The notes: generated by a model not told the origin, from the letters alone. 64,000 bases of DNA from Streptomyces sp. CG1 (GCF_041080625.1 NZ_CP163518.1:3162001-3226000); one strand, 5' to 3'. Counted from the first letter of the stretch, positions 1 through 9,812 are shown. Translations and numbers: made by a program.

Positions 1-1707
1 CCGGAGACCGGCGCACTCCAGGTGCGTACCAACGACGCGAACAACTACATCGTCGGCCAGATCTCCCGCACGGTCTTCAACGAGGTCCGCTCGGCCGCCT
101 CCACCAAGGCCTCCCGCACCTTCCTCGACAAGATCTTCGTCTCGTTCTCCGACATCCACGACAAGACCGTCACGGCCGCCAAGGGCGCCGACAGGCTGAA
201 CACCGGTATCGGGAAGGCGGAGAAGGGCTCGAAGGACCTCGCCGACGGGCTGAAGGACGCCCGGAGCGGCAGCGGCGAGCTGTCCAAGGGCGTGAAGAAG
301 CTGAACTCGGGCGCCGGTGACCTTCAGGTCGGTTCCCGGCAGGTGGCCGACGGCACCCAGGAACTCGCCGACAAGGTCAACGGCGTCTACGACAAGGCCG
401 GCCCGTTCCTGAAGGACAACGAGAAGACCATCGGGGACACCGCCCGGCTGGTCGGCGACTCGGCCAAGACCGTCGAGGACAATCTCGACGTCCTGGTGAA
501 GCGCGCCCCGGACGCCGCGAAGCTCGCTCATGCGAACGCCGCCGTCATGGACGAGTTCTACAAGGCACGCTGCGAGACCGCCACGATCCCCGACCCGAAC
601 TGCCCCGACTTCAAGCGGGCCAGGACGGCCGCCGCCGAGGTGGCCACCGTCGCGGACGACCTCAACACGCTGATCGCCGACCAGGACGGCAGCCTGAAGA
701 CGATGCGGGACAACCTCGGCACCCTTCAGAAGCAGGCCACGGCACTCGAAGAGCGCGCGCCGCATCTGTACGAGGACGTCGACGACGCCGTCGAGAAGAT
801 CAACAAGCTGAACACCGGCGCCCAGGAGGTCGCCGCCGGCGCCAAGAAGCTGCACGCCGGGCTCGGCACCGCCCAGACCGGCGCCACCGCGCTGGACCAG
901 GGCATCGGCACGGCCGCGTCGGGCGCCGAGACCCTGAACGGCGGCCTGTACAAGCTGTCCGACGGCTCCGGGAAGCTCGCCGGCGGACTGCACGACGGCG
1001 CCGGGAAGATCCCGGACTACGACAAGAAGGACCGCGACCAGCGCACCGGCGTGATGGCCGACCCGGTCCAGCTGGCCTCCCACGACCTGCACAAGGCGCC
1101 GAACTACGGCACCGGCTTCGCCCCGTACTTCATCCCGCTGTCCCTGTGGGTCGGCGCGATGGTCGCCTACATGCTGATCGCGCCGCTCAACCGGCGTGCC
1201 CTGGCGGCCGGTTCGCCGGGCTGGCGGATCGCGCTCGCGGGCTGGCTGCCGGTGGTCGCGGTGGGCGTGCTCCAGGTGGGCGCCCTGATGGCCGTACTGC
1301 ACTGGGTGATCGGTCTGCAGATGCTGCACGCGGCCGGCACGATCGGCTTCCTGTGTCTGGTCACGGCCTGTTTCGCGGCGATCGTGCAGTGGCTGAACGC
1401 CCGCTTCGGCGCGGCGGGCCGGATCCTGGTGCTCGCGCTGCTGATGCTCCAGCTGACCTCGGCGGGCGGCACCTACCCCGTGCAGACCAGCCCGGGCTTC
1501 TTCAACGCGATCCACCCCTTCCTGCCCATGAGTTACGTCGTGGCCGCGCTGCGCCGGCTGATCACCGGCGGCGGGCTCGGCCCGGTCTGGCAGGCGTGCG
1601 CCGTGCTCGCCGCGTTCACCGCGGGCGCGCTGGCCCTGACCGCCCTCGCGGCCCGGCGCCGCCAGGTGTGGACGCTGGACCGGCTGCACCCGGAGCTGAG
1701 TCTGTGA
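1..1707 (+). CDS. YhgE/Pip-family membrane protein, 5' end cut by window
   Basis: The reading frame is open from base 1, so the true start lies upstream; the first in-window GTG is at 22. The visible part (about 568 residues) has a long hydrophilic region full of Gly/Asp/Lys heptad-like repeats (for example LADGLKDA, GAKKLHAG), then five or six C-terminal membrane segments beginning near YFIPLSLWVG. This is the layout of YhgE/Pip (phage infection protein) proteins, which carry an extracytoplasmic coiled region between an N-terminal helix (here missing) and an ABC-2-like permease domain. In Actinobacteria they are thought to work as export or envelope proteins; the substrate is unknown. The next gene is a TetR regulator 47 bases downstream, a common pairing that suggests local control. 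Confidence 0.85.
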   Translation, partial: PETGALQVRTNDANNYIVGQISRTVFNEVRSAASTKASRTFLDKIFVSFSDIHDKTVTAAKGADRLNTGIGKAEKGSKDLADGLKDARSGSGELSKGVKKLNSGAGDLQVGSRQVADGTQELADKVNGVYDKAGPFLKDNEKTIGDTARLVGDSAKTVEDNLDVLVKRAPDAAKLAHANAAVMDEFYKARCETATIPDPNCPDFKRARTAAAEVATVADDLNTLIADQDGSLKTMRDNLGTLQKQATALEERAPHLYEDVDDAVEKINKLNTGAQEVAAGAKKLHAGLGTAQTGATALDQGIGTAASGAETLNGGLYKLSDGSGKLAGGLHDGAGKIPDYDKKDRDQRTGVMADPVQLASHDLHKAPNYGTGFAPYFIPLSLWVGAMVAYMLIAPLNRRALAAGSPGWRIALAGWLPVVAVGVLQVGALMAVLHWVIGLQMLHAAGTIGFLCLVTACFAAIVQWLNARFGAAGRILVLALLMLQLTSAGGTYPVQTSPGFFNAIHPFLPMSYVVAALRRLITGGGLGPVWQACAVLAAFTAGALALTALAARRRQVWTLDRLHPELSL

Positions 1708-1754
1708 CCCCCGCCCGGCCGCCGCACGCGCGCGTACCTGTGAGAATCAGGGCC

Positions 1755-2384
1755 ATGGAAAGCAGCAGCGCCAGGTCCGGGGGCGGCACGCGCCGTGAGG
1801 CCACCCGGCAGAAGCTCTACGAGGCGGCCGTCACGCTCATCGCCGAGCAGGGCTTCTCCGCGACCACGGTGGACGAGATCGCCGAGCGGGCAGGAGTCGC
1901 GAAGGGCACGGTCTACTACAACTTCGCGAGCAAATCGGTCCTCTTCGAGGAGCTGCTGCGGCACGGTGTGGGCCTGCTCACCGCCTCGCTCAAGGAGGCG
2001 GCGGAGCAGACCGCGCGTGTGGGCGGCAGCAAGGTGGACGCACTGGACGCGATGGTCCGCGCGGGTCTGGTCTTCATCGACCGCTATCCGGCCTTCACCC
2101 AGCTGTACGTCGCCGAGCTGTGGCGCACCAACCGGGCCTGGCAGTCCACGCTGATGGTGGTCCGGCAGGAGGCCGTCGCCGTGGTCGAGGGGGTGCTGCG
2201 CGAGGGCGTGGCGGCCGGCGAGTTCAGCGATGAGATCGATGTGCAGCTGACGGCGGCCGCGCTGGTCGGCATGGTCCTGGTGGCCGCGCTGGACTGGAAG
2301 GCCTTCCAGCCGGAGCGCTCCCTGGACGACGTCCACGCGGCCCTGTCCCGGCTGCTGCAGGGCCGGGTCAGCGGCCGGGGCTGA
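1755..2384 (+). CDS. TetR/AcrR family transcriptional regulator
   Basis: A 209-residue protein with an N-terminal TetR helix-turn-helix (about residues 15-60, containing EIAERAGVAKGTVYYNFASK) and a helical ligand-binding domain. The ATG at 1755 starts just before the basic N-terminus; a longer frame that opens at 1146 only shadows the preceding gene. It lies directly after the YhgE-type gene and runs the same way, so it probably represses that gene or the operon. GAGAAT at 1744-1749 may be a -10 box close to the start codon. No ligand can be inferred. Confidence 0.9.
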   Translation: MESSSARSGGGTRREATRQKLYEAAVTLIAEQGFSATTVDEIAERAGVAKGTVYYNFASKSVLFEELLRHGVGLLTASLKEAAEQTARVGGSKVDALDAMVRAGLVFIDRYPAFTQLYVAELWRTNRAWQSTLMVVRQEAVAVVEGVLREGVAAGEFSDEIDVQLTAAALVGMVLVAALDWKAFQPERSLDDVHAALSRLLQGRVSGRG

Positions 2385-2402
2385 GCACCTTCGGACAGGG
2401 GA

Positions 2403-2434
2403 AAGGCGCCGGTCCACTGCCGGACCGGCGCCTT
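2403..2434 (+). terminator. Rho-independent-type terminator hairpin
   Basis: A perfect 13-bp stem (aaggcgccggtcc paired with ggaccggcgcctt) with a 6-nt loop begins 19 bases after the TetR stop codon. There is no strong U-tract, as is usual in Streptomyces. Confidence 0.8.
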
Positions 2435-2762
2435 CCCGTTCCCCTTGTTCCCCGTACTCCCCCGTACGGTCCTCCCCCGATGGTCCCCCGCGGGTGGTCG
2501 TTCCCGCGGGTCCCCCGACTCGCTTCCGCCGACGGATCGGCGGAAGGAGCGGCCAGGTGGCGGACGCCGTTCCGCCGCCCCGTGTCGGCGGTGCCGGGCC
2601 GTGCCCCTTGCCGTGTCTCCACTCTCCCGTTCCCGCGGGTCGCGGCCCATCCGCGCTGATACTCATCTCGCGACCTAGGTACGGATACTCAGCCGTACGC
2701 GCGCGTGCCCACACCTACGGCCCGCCGCCTGGCTGCGATCGCGTCCGTGTCCGTACTCCCCC
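2435..2762. other. Intergenic stretch without a supportable gene
   Basis: About 330 bases hold no convincing gene on either strand; the open frames here have unnatural Arg/Pro/Gly-rich translations. Two copies of GATACTCA occur, near 2658 and 2684, the second inside a small inverted repeat (gtacgg, 8-nt loop, ccgtac). They could be a promoter or operator remnant of the decayed gene that follows. Nothing else is visible. Confidence 0.5.
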
Positions 2763-3147
2763 TGGCCGGGGGTCTGGGTTGTCCCGCAGACGCTGCAGCG
2801 CCCCGAGGTGCTGATCGTCGCCGGGGCGCCGTTCCTCTGCGAGGCGATCACCGACAAGAAGCTCGACCGCGCCGGCCAGCCATGCGGTGCAGGCCGGGAC
2901 GCGGATGGCCGTCCACACCTCGCCGGAGCCGTTCGGCAACTTCGTGCTGAGCGCCGCCGAGGATCTGGGAGTGGGCAGCGTCGTCTCGTCGGCGATGTTC
3001 CACCCGGAAGCGGCGGCGATCATCGCGGCCGTGCCGCCGGCCGGCGGTCTGAAGGCGCTGCTGTTCCTCGTCCCGCGCATCCGGCGCTTTCTGCGGCGCC
3101 GGGCGCAGCGGCGCGAGGAGCGGAGGCCGGCCTCGCGGTCCCCATGA
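2763..3147 (+). pseudogene. Decayed DUF4126 membrane protein gene
   Basis: Two fragments in different frames resemble DUF4126 proteins as I recall them. Frame 3 from about 2763 reads TLQRPEVLIVAGAPFLCEAI, matching the first third of the family. Frame 1 from about 2871 to the stop at 3147 reads VQAGTRMAVHTSPEPFGN and continues to the basic tail RRFLRRRAQRREERRP. The N-terminal membrane segment and the central stretch between the fragments are absent, and the fragments are joined by a frame change around 2860-2890. The gene therefore looks inactivated by deletion plus frameshift. The 3' part alone (87 codons from ATG 2887) could be mistaken for a small gene. An assembly error cannot explain the missing middle. 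Confidence 0.6.
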
Positions 3148-3194
3148 CCCGCCCGCGGGCCGGATTGTCAGTGGCGGTCGATAAAGTCGCGGGC

Positions 3195-4706
3195 ATGGCA
3201 CGGATTGTGGTGATCGGCGCCGGGATGGGCGCGATGGCGGCCGCTGCCCGGCTGGCCGTCGCGGGCCACCGGGTGGTGGTGTACGAGCGTACGGACACGT
3301 ACGGCGGCGGGGTGCGCCGCCTCGAGCGGGACGGGTTCGCCTTCGACACCGGCCCGGGACTGCTGACGCTCCCCGCGGTGTACCGCGATCTGTTCGTCAA
3401 GACCGGCAAGGAGCCGCTGGAGGACTGCGCCGAGCTGGTCCAGGTCGATCCGTCCTCGCGGCACGTCTTCGCGGACGGCACCGGGGTGTCGCTGCCGAAC
3501 GCCTCGCGCGCGGGTGTGGTCGCGGCTCTGGACGAAGCACTGGGTGCGGGCACGGGCGAGCGCTGGGGCGAGTTCCTGGTGCGGGCCCGGGAGGCCTGGG
3601 ACCGCACCCGCAGGCCGCTGCTGGAGGAGCCGCTGTGGCCCAACTGGCGGGTGCTGGCCGAGAAGGAGCCGTATCCCGGCGTCCCGCAGCGGCGTCTGCT
3701 GCGCACCCGGCAGGCACGCACCCTGTCGGAGATCAGCGCCTGGGAGCTGCGCGACGAGCGCCTCGCGGCCCTGCTGGAGAGTTCCGCGCTCGCCTACGGC
3801 CTCGATCCGCGGACCGCTCCGGCGAGCGCGGCCGTGCTGCCCTACATGGAGCACGCCTTCGGCACCTGGTATGTGCGCGGCGGCATCAGGGAGTTGGCGC
3901 GCGCGGTGTACGAGCGGTGTGTGAAACGGCGGGTCGAGTTCGTCTTCGACGCGGAGGTCATGCGCATCCTGGACAAGGCCGGCCGGGCCGCGGGCGTGGA
4001 GCTGAGAGACGGCACGGTGGCCGAGGCGGACCATGTCGTGGCGGACGTGGACCCGGCGTGGCTGAAGGTGCTGACGGACCGCCCGCTGGACGAGGACGGG
4101 GACGTCCGGGCCGATCCGTTCCTGACCCGCCCGGGGCGGTTCACCGTACTGCTGGCCCTGCGCGGCGGGCGCGAGGCCGGTGCCCCGCATCGCACCGTCG
4201 TGCACGCGCCGGACCCGGAGTCCGAGCTGGACTTCCTGGACTCGGCGGAAGGGGACCGGCCGCCGCGGCCCACGGTGACCGTGCTGCGCCCCGACGACCC
4301 GGCGCTCAGACCGGACGACGGGCACGAGTCCGTGGTGCTGTCCGCGGCGGTGCCGAGCGCCGCCGACTGGGACGAGGAGGGCATGGTCCGGCAGTACACG
4401 GACCATCTCCTCGACGCCGCCGCGGCCGCGATACCTGGTCTGCGGGACCGCGTCCTGTGGCAGGAGGTGCGCACACCCGACGACTCCGACGACGAGACGG
4501 GTGCGTTCCTCGGCGCGGTGCCGGCCCCCGCGCTCGCCGCGGGCCGGGGCCGTTTCCTGCACCCGGCGAACACCACGCGGCTGCCCGGTCTGTACCGGGT
4601 CGGCGGCTGGTCCCACCCCGGCGGCGGCCTGCCGCACGCGGGCATGTCGGGCGCGCTGGTGGCGGGGCTGATCGTGGAGGGCCCGGAGTTCCGCGGCTCC
4701 CAGTGA
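3195..4706 (+). CDS. Phytoene desaturase-like FAD-dependent oxidoreductase (CrtI family)
   Basis: A 503-residue flavoprotein. The N-terminus has a Rossmann dinucleotide motif (VVIGAGMGAMAAAARLAVAG, about residues 5-24) followed by the acidic VYERTDTYGGGV segment typical of CrtI/amine-oxidase-like desaturases. The C-terminus has the FAD-closing motif GLYRVGGWSHPGGGLPHAGMSG (first 20: GLYRVGGWSHPGGGLPHAGM). The family desaturates or isomerises carotenoid-like polyenes, but no carotenoid genes lie nearby, so the substrate is unknown. The ATG at 3195 sits directly before the Rossmann fold. TAAAGT at 3182-3187 could be a -10 box for a leaderless mRNA. It converges on the membrane protein gene downstream. 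Confidence 0.85.
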   Translation: MARIVVIGAGMGAMAAAARLAVAGHRVVVYERTDTYGGGVRRLERDGFAFDTGPGLLTLPAVYRDLFVKTGKEPLEDCAELVQVDPSSRHVFADGTGVSLPNASRAGVVAALDEALGAGTGERWGEFLVRAREAWDRTRRPLLEEPLWPNWRVLAEKEPYPGVPQRRLLRTRQARTLSEISAWELRDERLAALLESSALAYGLDPRTAPASAAVLPYMEHAFGTWYVRGGIRELARAVYERCVKRRVEFVFDAEVMRILDKAGRAAGVELRDGTVAEADHVVADVDPAWLKVLTDRPLDEDGDVRADPFLTRPGRFTVLLALRGGREAGAPHRTVVHAPDPESELDFLDSAEGDRPPRPTVTVLRPDDPALRPDDGHESVVLSAAVPSAADWDEEGMVRQYTDHLLDAAAAAIPGLRDRVLWQEVRTPDDSDDETGAFLGAVPAPALAAGRGRFLHPANTTRLPGLYRVGGWSHPGGGLPHAGMSGALVAGLIVEGPEFRGSQ

Positions 4707-4741
4707 GCCGGGCCGAGGCCCGAGAAACGGTACTGCTCAGG

Positions 4742-5689
4742 TCAGAAGCGGTACTGCTCGTCGTATCCGGCGCCGGGCTGCGGCTGCTGCTGCTGAGGAT
4801 GGCCGTGCCCCTGGCCCTGGTACGGGTAGGGCTGCTCCTGCGGGAGTTCGCCGCCGTAGCCCTCGTCGGTGCGCTGCTGCGGCACCCACACCCCTCCCGC
4901 CGGGGTCGTCCCGTCGTAGCCGCCGGCGTACTGGTCCTGCGGGTAGCCCTGCTGGCCGTACTGCCCGGCATAGCCGGTGTCGTACGCGGCGCCGCCGTAG
5001 GACTGGTTTCCGATGTAGGGGTCGGAGTAGTTGGCGTAGGCCTGCTGGCCCCCGGCGTCATAGCCGTAGCCCTGCTGGCCGTAGCCCGAGTAGTCGTAGG
5101 CGTACGCCTGCTGGCCGGTGCCCTGCTGCTGCGCTGCGGCCGCGTGAGCGGCGGTGTCGCCGTAGACGCCGTAGGAGCCCGTGTCGTCGGGGATGGGCTG
5201 CGGCTCGTAGACGGCGGTGCTCTCGGCTGCGGTGGGGGCGGCGGACCGGGCCGGGGTGAAGACGTCGTCGCGGTCGTAGTCGTCGTAGTCACCGGGCGCC
5301 TGGCCGTAGACGGTCTGGTCGGCGTTCCGGTCGTCGGCGGTGCCGTCGTGCTCCGGGCCGGCGGCGTCCAGCTCCGGGTCGTGCCGGTCCGCCTTGCCGC
5401 GGCGGCGCTTGCTGCCGCCGCCGTTCTCGGCGTCGGGACGCTTGACCGCCCAGCCGGCGGCGAAGCCGCGGCGGAACGACAGGGTGACATAGGTCTGACC
5501 GACGGCGAAGGCGATGGCGCCGACACCGATCACGATCACGGATGGCATCAGCACACCGACCACGACACCGAGGAACCCGGCGAAGGCGAGCAGCCGCCAG
5601 CGCAGGCGCGCCTTGTACTGCAGCAGTACCTCGCCGAGCAACCACAGTGCGACGGCGCCGAATGCGATGTAGAGGACCGTCCAGCCCAT
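4742..5689 (-). CDS. Membrane protein with Tyr/Gln/Gly-rich low-complexity tail
   Basis: A 315-residue protein. The first 75 residues form two or three membrane helices (WTVLYIAFGAVALWLLGEVL, then LLAFAGFLGVVVGVLMPSVI), followed by a Lys/Arg-rich stretch (KRRRGK). The last 170 residues are disordered and rich in Tyr, Gln, Gly and Asp, with short repeats such as YGQQGY and GQQAYA. This resembles actinobacterial membrane proteins with cytoplasmic prion-like tails near divisome genes, but I do not recognise a named family. Such a tail could take part in phase separation or be a kinase substrate; that is inference only. It is transcribed in the same direction as metF, 56 bases downstream of it. 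Confidence 0.75.
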   Translation of the reverse strand: MGWTVLYIAFGAVALWLLGEVLLQYKARLRWRLLAFAGFLGVVVGVLMPSVIVIGVGAIAFAVGQTYVTLSFRRGFAAGWAVKRPDAENGGGSKRRRGKADRHDPELDAAGPEHDGTADDRNADQTVYGQAPGDYDDYDRDDVFTPARSAAPTAAESTAVYEPQPIPDDTGSYGVYGDTAAHAAAAQQQGTGQQAYAYDYSGYGQQGYGYDAGGQQAYANYSDPYIGNQSYGGAAYDTGYAGQYGQQGYPQDQYAGGYDGTTPAGGVWVPQQRTDEGYGGELPQEQPYPYQGQGHGHPQQQQPQPGAGYDEQYRF

Positions 5690-5745
5690 GTACGCCCCTC
5701 TCCCAGTAACCGCTACGCAGTGTGTCGTATCGCGGTGCGGCCGGT

Positions 5746-6704
<959 letters not shown>

Positions 6705-6778
6705 CCGGATGCCGATAATTTGCCCGGATTGTCGACTTACTGTCCACCCCTTGGACACTTCGCCGGACCGGCCTCCCG

Positions 6779-7426
6779 TCAGGCCTGCCGCAGCCGCTTG
6801 GCGAACTCGGCCGCGGCGGCCCCCGGGTCGTCGGCCTCGGTGATCGCACGGACGACGACCACCCGGCGGGCGCCCGCGTCCAGCACCTCGTCGAGGTGGG
6901 CGAGGTCGATGCCGCCGATCGCGAACCAGGGGCGGTCGGTGCCGAGGCCGGCCGTGTACCGGACCAGGTCGAGGCCCGGGGCGTGCCGGCCGGGCTTGGT
7001 GGGGGTGGGCCAGCAGGGGCCGGTGCAGAAGTAGTCCACGCCGTCCTGCACGGCGGCCGCGGCGGCCTCGGACGCGGCGTGCGTGGAGCGGCCGATCAGC
7101 ACCTGGTCGCCGAGGACGGCGCGGGCCGCGGGCACCGGCAGATCGCCCTGGCCGAGATGCAGCACATCGGCGCGGGCGGCGTGGGCGACGTCCGCGCGGT
7201 CGTTCACCGCGAGGAGTCTGCCGTGCCGGGCGCAGGCGTCCGCGAAGACCTCCAGGTGCGCCAGCTCCTCGGCGGCCTCCATGCCCTTGTCGCGCAGCTG
7301 CACGATGTCGACACCGCCGGCCAGGACCGCGTCCAGGAACTCGGGAAGGTCACCCTGGCGGGTGCGCGCATCCGTGCACAGGTACAGACGGGCGCCGGCG
7401 AGCGCGGTGCGTGCGGTGTCGGACAT
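6779..7426 (-). CDS. thiE: Thiamine-phosphate synthase
   Basis: A 215-residue TIM-barrel protein that joins the pyrimidine (HMP-PP) and thiazole (THZ-P) halves into thiamine phosphate. Family stretches are [46 protein letters not shown] (the first 20 suffice), the phosphate-binding [23 protein letters not shown] and FAIGGID. The ATG at 7426 is chosen because AGGGGGA lies 8 bases upstream; the frame opens earlier at 7495 but without the conserved start. It is separate from the TPP-riboswitch thiOSG operon at 9700, and no riboswitch precedes it. Confidence 0.95.
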   Translation of the reverse strand: MSDTARTALAGARLYLCTDARTRQGDLPEFLDAVLAGGVDIVQLRDKGMEAAEELAHLEVFADACARHGRLLAVNDRADVAHAARADVLHLGQGDLPVPAARAVLGDQVLIGRSTHAASEAAAAAVQDGVDYFCTGPCWPTPTKPGRHAPGLDLVRYTAGLGTDRPWFAIGGIDLAHLDEVLDAGARRVVVVRAITEADDPGAAAAEFAKRLRQA

Positions 7427-7519
7427 ACGTAGGTCCCCCTGGTCGGTGTCCCTGGCGGCTTCGGCGGGTGGTGTACGGGCTGCGGCGGCCCGCACACCAC
7501 CCCTCGTGGTGCGGGTCGC

Positions 7520-7885
7520 TCAGACGGCGAGCGCCTGGGCGCGGCGCTTCACCTCCGTGCCGCGATTCTCGCTCAGGGCCTGCGCGGGGGTGCCGGGCAG
7601 GGTCGGGTCGGGGGTGAAGAGCCACTCGAGCATCTCTTCATCCGTGAAGCCGTCGTCCCGCAGGAGCGTCAGGGTGCCGGTCAGGCCCTTGACGACCTTG
7701 TCCCCGTCGATGAAGGCGGCGGGGACGTGCAGCGCGCGGTTCTCACCTCGGCGTACGGCGATGAGCTGGCCCTCCTTGACCAGCTGCCGCACGCGCGTCA
7801 CCTCGACGTCGAGCATCTCTGCGATGTCGGGGAGGGTGAGCCAGGCGGGGACGAGAGCATCGATCTTTGCGTCAATCTCGGTCAC
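7520..7885 (-). CDS. Rv2175c-family DNA-binding protein
   Basis: A 121-residue protein with an N-terminal winged-helix/MerR-like module (LTLPDIAEMLDVEVTRVRQL, residues 15-34) and the C-terminal Rv2175c domain (LTGTLTLLRDDGFTDEEMLE). In M. tuberculosis, Rv2175c binds DNA and is phosphorylated by the neighbouring kinase PknL. Here a PASTA-type kinase gene sits 4 kb away with the thiamine genes between. The start is GTG at 7885, followed by TEIDAKIDALVP. It lies 93 bases upstream of thiE on the same strand. Targets are unknown. Confidence 0.88.
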   Translation of the reverse strand: MTEIDAKIDALVPAWLTLPDIAEMLDVEVTRVRQLVKEGQLIAVRRGENRALHVPAAFIDGDKVVKGLTGTLTLLRDDGFTDEEMLEWLFTPDPTLPGTPAQALSENRGTEVKRRAQALAV

Positions 7886-7950
7886 GGGATCTAGCGTAGG
7901 CGCTCCGCCGGGTTGGCCGCGATGGACGGTGCCGGGATGTGTCGCTGTTC

Positions 7951-8043
7951 GTCTGCGGGTCCGTTGTGGCTGGTCGCGCCCACGCGGCAGAGCCGCGTAT
8001 CGACACAGCCCCGCGCCCCTTGGGGCGTTGCCCTTCGGGGCGC
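7951..8043. repeat. Dispersed Streptomyces intergenic repeat, copy 1
   Basis: GTCTGCGGGTCCGTTGTGGC and TGGTCGCGCC are followed by the complementary-style half CGACACAGCCCCGCGCCCCT. This is the composition of the short repeats found between many Streptomyces genes. Related copies lie at 16412-16445 and 59019-59091. It fills the 161-base gap between two genes on the minus strand. Confidence 0.6.
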
Positions 8044-8046
8044 TGA

Positions 8047-9279
8047 TCAGTCGGCCGTGGCGTCCTTCAGTGGTTTGCTCGGGTCGGCCAAGGTCTCCGG
8101 GTTCATGGCGCGGCCCGCTTCGATCAACCGCCGTCCCTGGGCCAGATCACGCGGGCGGCCCACCGCCAGCAGGGCGACCAGGCGGTTCTCGCGCAGCCAG
8201 CACACCGACCAGGACGGGCCCGTCGGGTCACCGCGCCAGACCAGGTGGTCGGCCGCGGCGTGGTGGCCGGCGTACTGGACGAAGCGGCCGAACTGCTCGG
8301 ACCAGAAGTACGGCACCGGGTCGTAGGACGCGGGGGTCTCGCCGAGGATGTTCGCGGCGACCGTGCGCGGTCCCTGCAGGGCGTTGTCCCAGTGGTGGAC
8401 GAGCAGCCGTTCGCCGTAGCGGGCGGAGGGAAAGGAGGCGCAGTCGCCGACGGCGTACACGTCCGCGACGGAGGTGCGCAGGTGCGCGTCGGCGAGGACG
8501 TCCCCGTGCGGGCCGAGCGCGATGCCGGAGCCGGCCAGCCAGGCCGTGGCGGGGCGGGCCCCGATACCGACGACGACGGCGCCCGCGGGCAGCAGGGTGC
8601 CGTCGGCGAGGACCACCGCGCCGGGCTCGATGTGATCCACGCGCACGTCGGTGCGCAGTTCGGCGCCGGCGTCGGCGTACCAGGCGGCCATGGGAGCCGC
8701 GACCTCGGCGGGCAGGGCGCCGGCCAGCGGCCGGTCGGCGGCCTCCACGACGGTCACCGCACAGCCGGCCTCGCGGGCGGCCGTGGCGAACTCGGCGCCG
8801 ATCCAGCCGGCCCCGACGACCACGATGTCGTGCTGCTCGGTCAGCACCGGCCGCAGCCGTTCGGCGTCGTCCAGGGTGCGCAGCAGATGCACGCCGGGCA
8901 CGCCCTCGGTGCCGGGCAGGGTGATCGGTTCGGCGCCGGTGGCGAGGACCAGGACGTCGTACGGCACCGGGCCCGCCTCGGTGTCCAGTTCGTGCGCGGC
9001 GGGGCGCAGGCCCAGCACCTCGCAGCCGAGCCGCAGCTCGACGCCGAGCGTCTCGAAGTCCACGTCGAAGGCGGAGCCCTCGGCCTTGCCGAGCAGCACG
9101 GCCTTCGACAGCGGCGGCCGGTCGTACGGCTGGTGCGGCTCCGCGCCGAGCACGGTGACGGCACCCCTGAAACCCTGTTCGCGCAGCGCGACCGCGGTCT
9201 GCACCCCGGCCATGCCCGCGCCGACGACGACCACGCGCCGCACGCCTGACGTGCCCCCTTGCGCTGTCTGCTCGCTCAC
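8047..9279 (-). CDS. NAD(P)/FAD-dependent oxidoreductase, ferredoxin-reductase type
   Basis: A 410-residue pyridine-nucleotide-disulphide-type reductase. The FAD Rossmann motif VVVVGAGMAGVQTAVALREQ is at about residues 13-32, the redox-partner segment PYDRPPLSK follows, the NAD(P) Rossmann motif is VVVGAGWIGAEFATAAREAG, and the second FAD motif is DVYAVGDCASFP. The C-terminal reductase domain (YFWSEQFGRFVQYAG) matches ferredoxin/rubredoxin reductases that serve P450s or dioxygenases. The GTG at 9279 is used because translation further upstream lacks family residues. No ferredoxin or P450 gene is adjacent, so the partner is unknown. Confidence 0.88.
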   Translation of the reverse strand: MSEQTAQGGTSGVRRVVVVGAGMAGVQTAVALREQGFRGAVTVLGAEPHQPYDRPPLSKAVLLGKAEGSAFDVDFETLGVELRLGCEVLGLRPAAHELDTEAGPVPYDVLVLATGAEPITLPGTEGVPGVHLLRTLDDAERLRPVLTEQHDIVVVGAGWIGAEFATAAREAGCAVTVVEAADRPLAGALPAEVAAPMAAWYADAGAELRTDVRVDHIEPGAVVLADGTLLPAGAVVVGIGARPATAWLAGSGIALGPHGDVLADAHLRTSVADVYAVGDCASFPSARYGERLLVHHWDNALQGPRTVAANILGETPASYDPVPYFWSEQFGRFVQYAGHHAAADHLVWRGDPTGPSWSVCWLRENRLVALLAVGRPRDLAQGRRLIEAGRAMNPETLADPSKPLKDATAD

Positions 9280-9311
9280 CCGATCACCATAGACACGTGA
9301 CAACGCGTCAG

Positions 9312-9662
9312 TCAGCGGGCGTGCTCGGTGACCTGTTCCACAACGCTCGTACCGGCGCCCGTCCGGGACTCCCACTCCCAGGCCTCCTCCAGCCGCACCC
9401 GCCCGTCCGGCAGCTGGACGACCGTGGACACACAGTGCCCGGAGGCGGTCGTCCCGTCGGCCCTCAGCTGGACGTACCGGAAATCCAGCCGGTCCCCCTC
9501 ACGGGTGCCGACCAGATGGCCGCGTACGACATCGCCGCCCGCGTACTCGGCCCAGATCTCGCCGTTCTTCTCGTGGTACGCGAACCGGGTGCGGGTACCC
9601 ACCTGACCTGGGGCTTGGTCCGACACGGGGGCGAAGGTCAGACCATCCAGCGAGCGGGCCAT
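9312..9662 (-). CDS. Small calycin-like protein, often labelled n-acetylglutamate synthase
   Basis: A 116-residue protein resembling short Bacillus and actinobacterial proteins with repeated GEIWAEYAGG, VRGHLVGTREG and RLEEAWEWESRTG strand motifs. I recall the family as a beta-barrel (calycin-like) fold carrying a misleading n-acetylglutamate synthase name; it has no acetyltransferase motif. The ATG at 9662 gives the usual family length, although the frame opens earlier. It is divergent from thiO and ends 32 bases before the reductase gene, so the two may be cotranscribed. Function unknown. Confidence 0.7.
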   Translation of the reverse strand: MARSLDGLTFAPVSDQAPGQVGTRTRFAYHEKNGEIWAEYAGGDVVRGHLVGTREGDRLDFRYVQLRADGTTASGHCVSTVVQLPDGRVRLEEAWEWESRTGAGTSVVEQVTEHAR

Positions 9663-9700
9663 GAGCAGGGGCTCCCTTACGGGTGACGAGCGCGGCGGGC

Positions 9701-9706
9701 TAGGGT
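9701..9706 (+). promoter_or_regulatory. Probable -10 box of the thiOSG transcript
   Basis: TAGGGT matches the strong Streptomyces -10 sequence and would start transcription near 9713, just before the riboswitch. A -35 element is not obvious. Confidence 0.5.
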
Positions 9707-9717
9707 GGCCACCGTAC

Positions 9718-9812
9718 AAGCACTCGCGGGAGCCCGGACGCACCGGGCTGAGAGGGAGGCTGGCGGCCTCCGACCGTACGAACCTGATCCGGGTCATGCC
9801 GGCGAAGGGAGG
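9718..9812 (+). ncRNA. TPP riboswitch (THI element)
   Basis: The conserved TPP-aptamer blocks are present in order: GGGAGCCC in the first helix, CTGAGAGGGA at 9748-9757 (pyrimidine-sensing arm), and ACCTGATCCGGGTCATGCCG at 9782-9801 followed by GCGAAGGGA (pyrophosphate-sensing arm and closing strand). It lies directly before thiO. The closing GCGAAGGGAGGGGCT overlaps the purine-rich Shine-Dalgarno of thiO about 12 bases before the ATG, so TPP binding most likely blocks ribosome access. No separate terminator stem is visible. Confidence 0.95.

Noticed and set aside
1146..2384. Long 412-codon frame running through the YhgE end and TetR
   Set aside because: The first half is an Arg/Pro/Gly-rich shadow of the YhgE-type gene; TetR starts at 1755.
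2705..2950. Possible small secreted protein (MPTPTARRLAAIASVSVLPL)
   Set aside because: The signal-like start is not followed by a plausible mature protein, and the region fits the decayed DUF4126 gene in other frames.
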